Shown: piece by piece, positions 1 through 7,151 of the stretch | How positions within the stretch are numbered: position 1 is the first letter of the stretch | Layout of the letters: every line of letters starts with the position of its first letter | Assembly (NCBI GenBank): GCA_905215395.1 | Contig: CAJMQA010000056.1 | Coordinates: 1 to 14,766 of the forward strand | Length of the DNA stretch: 14,766 nucleotides | From: an uncultured bacterium | Lineage (GTDB): Bacteria; Bacteroidota; Bacteroidia; Bacteroidales; Marinifilaceae | Direction of reading: 5' to 3' | The notes under the pieces: generated by a model | What the model was told of the DNA's origin: nothing | The model's input: the letters and a program-made list of their open reading frames with translations, nothing else | Databases searched by the model: none | Translations under genes and position numbers: made by a program

Positions 1-168
1 AATAGTGGGAAAATCCTGGGATGTACTTTGTTCTGTGTAGATTCCAGTGAGGTAATCAATGCGGTGTCCCTGGCTATGAGGGCTGGACTTGATTATAGCG
101 TTCTGCGCGATCAGATTTATACACATCCCTCAATGAGTGAATCATTAAACGACCTGTTTTCCTTTTAG
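1..168 (+). CDS. FAD-dependent NAD(P) disulfide oxidoreductase, C-terminal end (5' partial)
   Basis: Frame 1 is open from the window edge to TAG at 166-168 and gives the last 55 residues of a protein that begins outside the window. The tail reads as the dimerisation domain of class I pyridine-nucleotide disulfide oxidoreductases (the lipoamide dehydrogenase, glutathione reductase and mercuric reductase group). It has a beta strand ILGCTLFCVDSSEVIN, then a helix ending in THPSMSE and LNDLFS. In this family the His of HPT/S-x-x-E (H42 of the fragment) pairs with the Glu (E47) and serves as the acid/base near the redox disulfide of the partner subunit. Both residues are present, so the fragment is probably from an active enzyme. 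Which member it is (lipoamide dehydrogenase, RclA/YkgC type or other) cannot be decided without the N-terminal CxxxxC half. A stem-loop covers the stop codon. Confidence 0.85.
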   Translation, partial: NSGKILGCTLFCVDSSEVINAVSLAMRAGLDYSVLRDQIYTHPSMSESLNDLFSF

Positions 169-180
169 GAGAACAGGTCG
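150..180 (+). terminator. Stem-loop over the stop codon of the oxidoreductase gene, probable terminator
   Basis: Positions 150-162 pair with 168-180 over 13 base pairs with one T.G wobble, around a five-base loop (163-167). The stop codon TAG (166-168) lies in the loop and at the base of the right arm. The downstream sequence is A/T-rich (GAATAAATTTG) but has no clean T run, so efficient intrinsic termination is uncertain. Its place between one gene and the promoter of the next supports a boundary role. Confidence 0.5.
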
Positions 181-187
181 GAATAAA

Positions 188-219
188 TTTGACTCTGCCT
201 TCGGTTTGTATTATCTTTG
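188..219 (+). promoter_or_regulatory. Bacteroidetes-type promoter for the acpH-ybaK-mutY unit
   Basis: TTTG at 188-191 is followed after 20 nt by TATCTTTG at 212-219. This matches the Bacteroidetes sigma-70 consensus TTTG-N19-21-TAnnTTTG at every fixed base. Transcription would begin a few bases downstream, roughly 223-228. The message would then start only about 7-12 nt before the GTG at 235. The TTG at 217 lies inside the -7 element and could not be translated from this promoter. Confidence 0.75.
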
Positions 220-234
220 CAGAAAATCGAAAAA

Positions 235-828
235 GTGAATTATTTGGCGCACATATATTTGTCGGGCAGCAACCGGAAGGTACAGATTGGTAATTTTGTC
301 GGTGATGCAGTGAAAGGTACGGCGTACCTGCGCTATTCTGCTGACTTTCAAAAAGGAATTTTATTACACCGGGAAATTGATGCTTTTTCTGATCATCATC
401 CTTTGGTACGGGAAGCTGTTGCTTTGGGGAGACAGCCTTTCGGGCGTTATTCGGCTGTGGTTACTGATATTCTGTTTGATCATTTTCTGGCTGTGAATTT
501 CAGGGAGTTTTCTACTGTTTCTCTCGGACGGTTTGCCCGGATGTTTTACCTGGCTCTAATGATGAATTACCGTTATCTGCCGGAACGGTTTCAGGGATTT
601 CTCTGGCATTTTGTTCTGACCAATCGTTTGAAGCGGTATGCCTCTGCGGATGGAATCCGGCAGTCGCTGGAAATTATGGCTGCTTACCGGGGATTACAGG
701 TGGATCCGGAGGAAGCAATCCGGTTTATGGAAATAAATTATGAAAAGTTGCAAAGTTTATTCCGGGGCTTTTTTCCCGATGTTCAATTGATGTGTGCAGA
801 AAGATTGCCGACTTTGAAAGTAGAATGA
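235..828 (+). CDS. acpH: Acyl-carrier-protein phosphodiesterase family protein (AcpH-like)
   Basis: The 197-residue product matches the AcpH/ACP_PD family (formerly DUF479). These are metal-dependent HD-like hydrolases; the characterised E. coli AcpH removes the 4'-phosphopantetheine arm from acyl carrier protein in the cytoplasm. Seen here are the family's N-terminal MNYLAHIYLS, GNFVGD (19-24), a GILLHREID helix (41-49) with DHH just after (53-55), and D78 with DHF (82-84). These His and Asp residues are the expected metal ligands. Length fits the family. The start is set at GTG 235: homologues begin at this MN-[FY]-LAH motif, and the upstream TTG at 217 is part of the promoter. The gene's TGA (826-828) overlaps an ATG of the next gene, suggesting coupled translation. 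Activity on ACP in this organism is inferred from family only. Confidence 0.88.
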   Translation: MNYLAHIYLSGSNRKVQIGNFVGDAVKGTAYLRYSADFQKGILLHREIDAFSDHHPLVREAVALGRQPFGRYSAVVTDILFDHFLAVNFREFSTVSLGRFARMFYLALMMNYRYLPERFQGFLWHFVLTNRLKRYASADGIRQSLEIMAAYRGLQVDPEEAIRFMEINYEKLQSLFRGFFPDVQLMCAERLPTLKVE

Positions 829-830
829 TT

Positions 831-1313
831 ATGAACGTAAAAATAAATAAAACCAATGCTGCCCGATTGTTGGATAGGGCAAAAATAAGGTATGAGCTGA
901 TACCCTATGAAGTGGACGAAGAGAATCTTGCTGCTACCCATGTTGCAGAGCAACTAGGAGAAAATATTGCTCAGGTATTTAAGACGCTTGTACTCCGGGG
1001 AGATAAAAATGGTATTTTCGTCTGTGTTATTCCCGGAGATGCCGAAGTGAATCTGAAACTGGCGGCTAAAGCTTCCGGAAATAAAAGTGCTGAGATGATT
1101 CACATGAAAGAATTGTTGTCGGTAACTGGTTATATCCGCGGAGGATGTTCACCCATCGGTATGAAAAAGCCTTTTCCAACCTTTATTCATACCAGTTGTA
1201 TGGAGTTTGATCATATTTATGTAAGTGCAGGCATAAGGGGTCTGCAGATTAAAATTGCTCCGGCCGATCTGGTGAAATATACCCGGGCTGTAGTGACAGA
1301 GTTAATCCAGTAA
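831..1313 (+). CDS. ybaK: Cys-tRNA(Pro)/prolyl-tRNA editing deacylase, YbaK/EbsC type
   Basis: The 160-residue product is a single YbaK/aminoacyl-tRNA-editing domain. Members hydrolyse Cys-tRNA(Pro), which prolyl-tRNA synthetase makes by mistake, and so protect proline codons from cysteine. Key features are VFKTLV (49-54), whose Lys (K51) matches the Lys essential in YbaK, the glycine-rich GGCSPIGMKK loop (104-113) and the late VSAGIRGLQIKI strand. The N-terminus INKTNAARLLD is typical of Bacteroidetes homologues. ATG 831 is preferred by length. ATG 825, two codons earlier, would overlap the upstream TGA as ATGA and is an equally possible coupled start. An in-frame ATG at 792 lies inside acpH and adds residues unlike the family. 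MutY begins 4 nt after the stop, so the genes are co-transcribed. Confidence 0.92.
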   Translation: MNVKINKTNAARLLDRAKIRYELIPYEVDEENLAATHVAEQLGENIAQVFKTLVLRGDKNGIFVCVIPGDAEVNLKLAAKASGNKSAEMIHMKELLSVTGYIRGGCSPIGMKKPFPTFIHTSCMEFDHIYVSAGIRGLQIKIAPADLVKYTRAVVTELIQ

Positions 1314-1317
1314 GCGT

Positions 1318-2373
1318 ATGTGGAGTATTGCAGAATCATTGATTACCTGGTATAAAGAGAATAAACGGGAGTTGCCCTGGAGGGAGACGACGGACCCTTA
1401 TTGCATCTGGATTTCTGAAATTATCATGCAGCAGACCCGGGTGGCACAAGGATTGGAATATTACAACCGTTTTATCGGTCGTTTCCCGGAGGTAAAGGCT
1501 CTGGCAGAAGCCCCGGAAGATGAGGTAATGAAATATTGGCAGGGCCTGGGTTACTATAGCCGGGCCCGGAATCTGCATACGGCTGCCAAAGAAATCGTGA
1601 AACGTTGGGGAGGGATATTTCCTGCGGATTATGAACAGGTCCTTTCTCTGAAAGGAGTAGGCGAATATACAGCTGCTGCAATCTGCTCTTTTGCCTGGCG
1701 TCTGCCTTATGCGGTGGTGGATGGTAATGTTTACCGGGTATTGTCAAGGGTTTTTGACATAGACATGCCGATCGATAGTTCTGCCGGAAAAAAATATTTT
1801 GCCGGATTGGCCCAGGAACTGCTGGATAAAAAAAGACCGGATTTATACAATCAGGCAATTATGGATTTCGGAGCAATCCGGTGTGTGCCCAAATCTCCGG
1901 CCTGCATTGAATGTCCGTTGGCTGATCATTGTGTGGCTTATGCAGAGGGCAAGATTGAACGATTACCGGTAAAAGAGGGCAAAACCGTTGTGAAACCCCG
2001 TTATTTCAATTACCTGCATATTCATAGTCAGGGTAAAACCTTGTTATCTCAGCGCCGGGAGAAAGATATCTGGCAAAATCTGTATGAATATCCGCTGATA
2101 GAAACGGAACAGGCTGTCGATTTTGCCGGGTTACAGCAATCAGAAGCCTACCGTTCGCTATTGGAAGGAGTTGGTGAGATTCAGGTTGTCCGGATGGTAG
2201 AAATGCCTAAACATGTTCTTTCGCACCGCATCATATATGCCCGGTTTTATGAACTGGAAGTGTCCGGATTTTCAAAAAATATGCAGGCTTATCTGCAGGT
2301 TGGGGATGAGGAGATAGAACGTTATGCCATATCCCGTCTGATTGAATTGTATCGTGAAAAAAGGTGCAGCTAA
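1318..2373 (+). CDS. mutY: A/G-specific adenine DNA glycosylase MutY
   Basis: This 351-residue protein removes adenine mispaired with 8-oxoguanine in base-excision repair, limiting G:C to T:A mutation. The catalytic Glu is E34 in SEIIMQQT. The helix-hairpin-helix is LKGVGEYTAA (111-120), and the catalytic Asp is D135 in VVDGNVYR. The 4Fe-4S cluster ligands are C189-x6-C196-x2-C199-x5-C205. The C-terminal part, from about 225, is the Nudix-like 8-oxoG recognition domain, including the KHVLSHR motif typical of MutY. All catalytic residues are present and the length is normal, so the enzyme should be active. It is the last gene of its unit; a stem-loop lies 40 nt beyond the stop. Co-transcription with the tRNA-editing gene groups two quality-control functions, though no direct link is known. 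Confidence 0.97.
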   Translation: MWSIAESLITWYKENKRELPWRETTDPYCIWISEIIMQQTRVAQGLEYYNRFIGRFPEVKALAEAPEDEVMKYWQGLGYYSRARNLHTAAKEIVKRWGGIFPADYEQVLSLKGVGEYTAAAICSFAWRLPYAVVDGNVYRVLSRVFDIDMPIDSSAGKKYFAGLAQELLDKKRPDLYNQAIMDFGAIRCVPKSPACIECPLADHCVAYAEGKIERLPVKEGKTVVKPRYFNYLHIHSQGKTLLSQRREKDIWQNLYEYPLIETEQAVDFAGLQQSEAYRSLLEGVGEIQVVRMVEMPKHVLSHRIIYARFYELEVSGFSKNMQAYLQVGDEEIERYAISRLIELYREKRCS

Positions 2374-2413
2374 AATTGTTGTTTTAAATTAAAAATCAAC
2401 TCGTAAATTATTG

Positions 2414-2455
2414 ATTTTCAGAAACCGATTTCTGAAGGTTTCTTTGTTTATTTTC
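2414..2455 (+). terminator. Stem-loop plus T-rich tail after mutY
   Basis: TTCAGAAA (2417-2424), loop CCGA and TTTCTGAA (2429-2436) form a perfect 8-bp stem. Two T.G pairs and one A-T pair (2414-2416 with 2437-2439) can extend it to 11 bp. A T-rich stretch (2439-2455) follows. The stem is A/T-rich and so weak, but its position 40 nt after mutY and before the next promoter fits an intrinsic terminator. Confidence 0.55.
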
Positions 2456-2500
2456 CATTTCTTTACTTTTTTGTGTAAAGTTTTTAAGAAATAATGTAGG

Positions 2501-2508
2501 TAATTTTG
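2501..2508 (+). promoter_or_regulatory. Candidate -7 element of the susC promoter
   Basis: TAATTTTG matches the Bacteroidetes -7 consensus TAnnTTTG exactly. It lies 108 nt before the preferred susC start, giving a leader of about 100 nt. No good -33 TTTG sits 19-21 nt upstream (the nearest, 2470-2473, is 27 nt away). The promoter is therefore weak, activator-dependent or misassigned. The 243 nt between mutY and susC hold only this element, the terminator before it and the hairpin after it. Confidence 0.5.
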
Positions 2509-2512
2509 TAAG

Positions 2513-2541
2513 CTTTTCTGAAGAGTGTGTCTTGAGAAAAG
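2513..2541 (+). promoter_or_regulatory. Hairpin at the 5' end of the predicted susC leader
   Basis: CTTTTCTGAAG (2513-2523) pairs with CTTGAGAAAAG (2531-2541) over 11 positions with one G-G mismatch, leaving a seven-base loop. It lies about where transcription from the 2501-2508 element would begin, so it would cap the mRNA. It could stabilise the message or serve as a regulatory target. It could also be chance in A/T-rich DNA. Confidence 0.35.
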
Positions 2542-2616
2542 AGAGAAGTTATTCGCCATCGGGAGGTTGTGCTAAGACTACGGTGGTAAATGTTTTATCT
2601 AATGCTTTACGAGAAT

Positions 2617-5600
2617 ATGGAAAAAAAGCCTGGAAAAAGAATGTGGGGAAGAATTGTGCTGTTTTTAATATTACTGGGGCTGAATAGCGCTGTTTTTGCA
2701 GCTTTGGCTCCGGACGGTAAATTGATTAAAGGAATTGTGACGGATGAATCCGGACAGCCTATGCCCGGAGTTTCCGTTGTGATCCGGGGAACTACGAGTG
2801 GAACGGCCACCGGTGTTGACGGTGATTTTTCGATGCAGGTACCGGAAACTGCAACAATCGTTTTTTCATTTGTGGGGTATCATAGCCAGGAGATGGGTGT
2901 GGCCGGAAAAAATGAATTTAAGATTGCTTTGCAGCCGGAAACGAAGAAACTGGATGAGGTCGTTGTTGTCGGATATGGTACGACCAAGGTGAAAGACTTG
3001 ACAGGTGCTGTGGCTTCGGTTGGTGCTGTGGAACTGGAGAAAAGCAATGCTACAAATGTGGCTTCTATCCTGGAAGGAAAAGCTGCGGGTGTCATGGTTG
3101 CTATCGGAGCTGCCAAGCCCGGCGAACCGGTGCGTTTGCGTGTCCGGGGTTCTACTTCACTGAAAGGTTCCAACGAACCTTTGTATGTGGTGGACGGAGT
3201 ACCGGTGGAACAGGCGGATATGATTGCTATTAACCCCAGTGATATTCAGTCTATGGATATTTTGAAAGATGCTTCTGCTGCCGCTATTTACGGGTCGCGG
3301 GCTGCAAACGGAGTTGTGCTGATTACAACTAAACGGGGACGTTTGACGACGAAACCTCAGCTGAGTCTGCATCACTATACAAATGTGGATACTGAAATCG
3401 ATAATTTCAGTATTTTATCTGCCGACCGTTACCGGGAGATCATGCGCGAAGCTGCTAAGAATACATTGACTGTAGATCCGGGAAATGAACTGGCTGAAGG
3501 AATTCTGAACGGGGAAAAATTAATGAATGAGAATACCGATTGGTATGCCTTGCTGTCACAGACTGCTGTTACCAATAATACGGAGTTGTCTGTACGCGGA
3601 GGTAGTGATAAGGTACGCTATTTTGCATCTCTGGGTATGACCCTGCAGGACGGTGTATTGAAAGGTGACGATTTACAGCGTTATTCCGGACGTTTGAATT
3701 TCGACTGGGATGTGACACAACGCCTGAAATTCGGAACCAACATCAGTATGTCTTATACACAACGCAACCTTGCCGGACAGGGATTGTGGCAAATCCGGCA
3801 ATTCCGTCCCGATGTTCCGGTGTACGATGAGAACGGAGATTATTATAAAATCGGAGGAAATACAGACAATCCGGTGGCAAAGACGACGATTACCAATAAG
3901 CTGGACGATTACCGTTTCGCAGGAACCTTTTTCGGGGAGTTGGAATTATTGAAGGATTTAAAACTTAAATCCAGTCTTTCTGTTTCAAAAAATATTGGAT
4001 ATCAGTCCCAATATTATCCCAGTTACCTGGAAGATGGTAGCGGGGGGGGCCGTTATAAAGGAAAAGCTTTGGAATCCAATGATCAGTCACACCGTACGCT
4101 TTGGGACAATACGTTGAGTTATAATCACGAATTCAATGAAAATCATGCATTGGATGCCGTGATCGGAGTTTCATTTGAGAACAGTAAGAACAGGAATTTC
4201 AGTGCAACAGGTACGGATTTTCCTATGGATGACATCATGAATAACCTGGGAAGTGCCGCTACCCCTTATGATGTCAGCGGACAAAGGGCTGGGCGCGGTT
4301 TGTTGTCTACTTTCGGACGTTTCAACTATAGATTAATGGATCGTTATATGTTTACTTTTACAGGACGTTATGACGGTTCTTCAAAATTCGGTTCTAACAA
4401 TAAATTCGGATTCTTTCCTTCTGCGGCTTTTGCTTGGAGGATAAATAAAGAAGCGTTTTTGTCGGGAGTATCCCGGATCGACGATTTAAAGTTACGTGTT
4501 TCTGCCGGTTTGACTGGTACTCAGAATATCGGAGATTACAATAACAAGGACCTTTATGGAACCAATGATTTTATGGGTATACCCGGTATTACTCCGACCG
4601 TGTTGGGAAACAACGACCTGAAATGGGAAACTACCCGTCAGTATGATATTGCTTTGGATTACGCATTTTTCAACTATCGTTTATCCGGTAGTTTGGCCTA
4701 CTATATCAAAGATACCGATGATTTGCTGTGGCGGATTAAATTCCCGCCTTCTTTGGCGCCGTTTACAGGTATGTACAAAAATGTCGGCCGCGTTATGAAC
4801 AAAGGTTGGGAGTTTGCCCTGAAGGCTGATATCCTGAGGGAAAATGCGGTCAAATGGGACCTTACATTGAATGTTGCAGGTAACCGCAACCGGGTGAAAT
4901 CATTGATCGACGAAGGAGCTATTGAATGGAGCGGTGCGGGAAATATGCACGAAGGAGGGACTGAAGTGCTGGCAGAAGGACATCCTGTAGGAGCTATACT
5001 GGGATATCGGACGAAGGGAATATTCCAGGACCGGGCTGAAATTGAAAGATACAATGAAGAAGCCAGAAGAGTAAGTGGTGACCCTTCAAAGTATTATATG
5101 AGTAAGGATACCAAACCCGGACATATCATTTACGAAGATCTGAACGGGGACGGATATGTCAATTCCAAGGACCAGGTGATTATCGGTAATCCTGAGCCGG
5201 ACTTTTTCGGAGGGCTTTCGACCAATGTTTCCTGGAAACGTTTTTCGCTATATGCTATGTTTAATTTTTCTGTGGGAAATGAACGTTTGTATAGTAATAC
5301 CATTCAGAATATATCAGGTTCTCTGAATAACCTGCTTGATTATAATCTGGACAACCGCTGGTCGCCGGAAAATACCTCTTCACGTCTGCCGGCTTTGTAC
5401 CTGGATGAGCCGGTAGCCAATAACAGTGATTTGCTGATACACGATGCTTCTTATCTGAAGCTGGCAAACCTGAGGATTCAGTATGAACTGCCTGCTCTCT
5501 TCAAATCGAAATTTTATAAGAGCGGACAACTCTATTTTGCCATTGCCAATGTCTTCACCTGGACCAAATACCCGGGCATAGATCCGGCTATGGCAGGAAG

Positions 5601-5688
5601 TACGACCTCTAATATCGGAGGAAACTATGACAGTGCTGTGTATCCCGGGGTGCGTACATACACTGCCGGCTTGAAATTAAGTTTCTGA
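2617..5688 (+). CDS. susC: SusC-type TonB-dependent outer-membrane transporter
   Basis: The 1023-residue protein is a SusC/RagA-family TonB-dependent receptor, the gated barrel that imports a nutrient captured by its SusD partner. A signal peptide (about 1-28, ending SAVFA) is followed by a carboxypeptidase-regulatory-like domain (about 35-110). Next come the family signature DEVVVVGYGTT (113-123), a plug domain (about 125-240, including VRGSTSLKG and LYVVDGVP) and a long beta barrel. The barrel ends in a final Phe (AGLKLSF) suited to BAM recognition. There is no N-terminal STN domain, so it is not expected to signal to an anti-sigma factor. ATG 2617 is chosen because it gives a normal Lys-rich signal peptide; in-frame ATGs at 2590 and 2602 would add a non-basic extension. 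The susD gene follows within about 24 nt. The gene carries a run of eight G at 4042-4049. The substrate is unknown. Confidence 0.95.
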   Translation: MEKKPGKRMWGRIVLFLILLGLNSAVFAALAPDGKLIKGIVTDESGQPMPGVSVVIRGTTSGTATGVDGDFSMQVPETATIVFSFVGYHSQEMGVAGKNEFKIALQPETKKLDEVVVVGYGTTKVKDLTGAVASVGAVELEKSNATNVASILEGKAAGVMVAIGAAKPGEPVRLRVRGSTSLKGSNEPLYVVDGVPVEQADMIAINPSDIQSMDILKDASAAAIYGSRAANGVVLITTKRGRLTTKPQLSLHHYTNVDTEIDNFSILSADRYREIMREAAKNTLTVDPGNELAEGILNGEKLMNENTDWYALLSQTAVTNNTELSVRGGSDKVRYFASLGMTLQDGVLKGDDLQRYSGRLNFDWDVTQRLKFGTNISMSYTQRNLAGQGLWQIRQFRPDVPVYDENGDYYKIGGNTDNPVAKTTITNKLDDYRFAGTFFGELELLKDLKLKSSLSVSKNIGYQSQYYPSYLEDGSGGGRYKGKALESNDQSHRTLWDNTLSYNHEFNENHALDAVIGVSFENSKNRNFSATGTDFPMDDIMNNLGSAATPYDVSGQRAGRGLLSTFGRFNYRLMDRYMFTFTGRYDGSSKFGSNNKFGFFPSAAFAWRINKEAFLSGVSRIDDLKLRVSAGLTGTQNIGDYNNKDLYGTNDFMGIPGITPTVLGNNDLKWETTRQYDIALDYAFFNYRLSGSLAYYIKDTDDLLWRIKFPPSLAPFTGMYKNVGRVMNKGWEFALKADILRENAVKWDLTLNVAGNRNRVKSLIDEGAIEWSGAGNMHEGGTEVLAEGHPVGAILGYRTKGIFQDRAEIERYNEEARRVSGDPSKYYMSKDTKPGHIIYEDLNGDGYVNSKDQVIIGNPEPDFFGGLSTNVSWKRFSLYAMFNFSVGNERLYSNTIQNISGSLNNLLDYNLDNRWSPENTSSRLPALYLDEPVANNSDLLIHDASYLKLANLRIQYELPALFKSKFYKSGQLYFAIANVFTWTKYPGIDPAMAGSTTSNIGGNYDSAVYPGVRTYTAGLKLSF
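4042..4049 (+). repeat. Run of eight G inside susC
   Basis: Eight G in a row encode part of a Gly-Gly-Gly stretch (Ser-Gly-Gly-Gly-Arg) in the barrel region. One extra G would put a stop codon three codons after the tract. One G fewer would put a stop about 23 codons on. Tracts of this length can be slippage hot spots, so on/off switching is possible but unproven. Confidence 0.6.
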
Positions 5689-5702
5689 TCTTGTTTCAGT
5701 TT

Positions 5703-5732
5703 AATAGAAAAATGAAGAATAGAAAAATGAAA
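5703..5732 (+). repeat. Tandem 15-nt duplication over the susD start
   Basis: AATAGAAAAATGAA occurs at 5703-5716 and again at 5718-5731, a head-to-tail repeat with a 15-nt period. Each copy carries an A-rich upstream stretch and an ATG in the same frame (5712 and 5727). Bacteroidetes ribosomes rely on A-rich leaders rather than strong Shine-Dalgarno sites, so both copies look usable as starts. Confidence 0.8.
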
Positions 5733-7145
5733 AATAAATTAATTGCATTATTGCTGGCAGGAACAACTTTGGCATCCTGCGAGCTGGTGGACGTATTGGA
5801 TCACGAACCGCCTCACAATATGACTCCCGAAAGTGCTGTGAAAGACGAAAAATCGGCAGAGCTGGCATTGACAGGTGTATATGGGAATCTGATTGGTTAT
5901 TATAGCTATTTTGCAATAGGCAATCAGGCATTTACATCAGGCGTATTGCGGGCTAACAAGTCTTCTGCTGTGAATCAGATTTACTATTCCGAGCGTAATT
6001 TGCCCAAATTGAAATACTCGGATGGTTTCAATGCTCCTTTCTGGGATCATAGTACCAAGGTGATTAATTCCGGTAATCTTTTACTGGCTGCTTTGGAAGG
6101 TCTGAATGCAGATCAGTTTACGGGGAACCGTAAATTGGAAATGGAAGGGGAATTGCGTTTTTTACGCGCATTCTCAAACTTTGAAATGCTGCGGATGTTT
6201 GGAGAATACGATAATACAGACAGTAAATTCGGAATGATTCTCCGGAAAAAACCGGCAACTGTGAACGATATCACTCTGGCTCGTTCGACTGTAGCGGCAA
6301 CTTATGAGTTTATACTGGAAGACCTGAAGTTTGCCATAGAAAACGCTCCGGCCTTTTCAAAGGCAACTCAGGCTTCCCGCCTGGCTGCTCAGGCCTTGCG
6401 GATCAAAGTGCTGTTTTATATGGGAAATTATGATCAGGCTCTGATCGAGGCCAATTCTTTTATCGGTTCCGGACAGCGGAAACTGGTTTCTCCTTATGCC
6501 AATGTATTCTCTGATTTTAATAACAGTGAATTGATCTGGGTGCGGGGATTTGCCGGAACCGGTGAGATACAGGGACAGGCTACGCGTATTAAAGCTTTCA
6601 ACAATGAAGGGAAATGGGGACCGACGGATGAATTTCTGGCTTTGGTAGAAAATGACCCGCGTAAGGATGAGATCATAAAAAACGGGGTAGGAGATATTTT
6701 CGGGTCTCAGCTGACTATAAAAAAAGCCGGAAATGCAACCGGGGATATGCCGATCTATTTCCTGCGTTATTCTGAGATCTGGTTGATTAAGGCTGAGTGT
6801 GAAGCCCGTACCGGGAAAGGAGATGCTTTGGCTACCCTCAATCTGTTGCGTAGCGGACATGGTCTGGCTGTGATTGATTCACAGGAAAGTATCCTGGAAA
6901 TACTCTTTAAGGAGTGGATTCTGGAAATGTCCTTTGAGAACGGCCACGAATGGCACCTGATCTGGCGTTACGGAGTGGATAAACTGATCGAAATGAACGT
7001 GAATGTGAAGGAGGAATACGAGAGTGATCTGATTACCGATAAAGAGGGATATAAGAAAAGTCTCGGATACAAACGGATTTACGCAATTCCGAAAGATGAA
7101 ATCAGTGCCAATAAACTGGCTGTACAAAATCCGGGTTATAACTAA
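5712..7145 (+). CDS. susD: SusD/RagB-type nutrient-binding surface lipoprotein
   Basis: The 477-residue protein is the SusD partner of the upstream SusC. It sits on the cell surface as a lid that captures the substrate and hands it to the barrel. A lipoprotein signal ends in LASC (Cys 23, or 18 from the second ATG). The residues after it, ELVDVLDHE, are acidic, as in surface-exposed Bacteroidetes lipoproteins. SusD-family features are SAELALTGVYGNL near the N-terminus, the TPR-like helices ELRFLRAFSNFEML and LRIKVLFYMGNYDQAL, the IYFLRYSEIWLIKAE stretch, and the C-terminal QNPGYN ending usual for SusD. Length is normal. Starts at ATG 5712 and 5727 lie in a tandem duplication and cannot be separated. 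TTG 5691 is unlikely since it adds a non-signal stretch. No sequence feature reveals the ligand. Confidence 0.93.
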   Translation: MKNRKMKNKLIALLLAGTTLASCELVDVLDHEPPHNMTPESAVKDEKSAELALTGVYGNLIGYYSYFAIGNQAFTSGVLRANKSSAVNQIYYSERNLPKLKYSDGFNAPFWDHSTKVINSGNLLLAALEGLNADQFTGNRKLEMEGELRFLRAFSNFEMLRMFGEYDNTDSKFGMILRKKPATVNDITLARSTVAATYEFILEDLKFAIENAPAFSKATQASRLAAQALRIKVLFYMGNYDQALIEANSFIGSGQRKLVSPYANVFSDFNNSELIWVRGFAGTGEIQGQATRIKAFNNEGKWGPTDEFLALVENDPRKDEIIKNGVGDIFGSQLTIKKAGNATGDMPIYFLRYSEIWLIKAECEARTGKGDALATLNLLRSGHGLAVIDSQESILEILFKEWILEMSFENGHEWHLIWRYGVDKLIEMNVNVKEEYESDLITDKEGYKKSLGYKRIYAIPKDEISANKLAVQNPGYN

Positions 7146-7151
7146 TTGGAC

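Noticed and set aside
217..234. TTG start at 217 for the AcpH gene
   Set aside because: It lies within the -7 promoter element, and AcpH homologues begin at the MN-[FY]-LAH motif encoded from 235.
1472..1858. 128-codon open frame on the - strand
   Set aside because: It is antisense to mutY, whose catalytic motifs are encoded over the same bases; composition is unlike a protein.
2470..2508. TTTG at 2470-2473 as -33 partner of the susC -7 element
   Set aside because: The spacer is 27 nt instead of 19-21, so the pair does not fit the consensus.
6357..6860. 167-codon open frame on the - strand
   Set aside because: It is antisense to susD, whose protein is conserved over the same bases; no recognisable domain.
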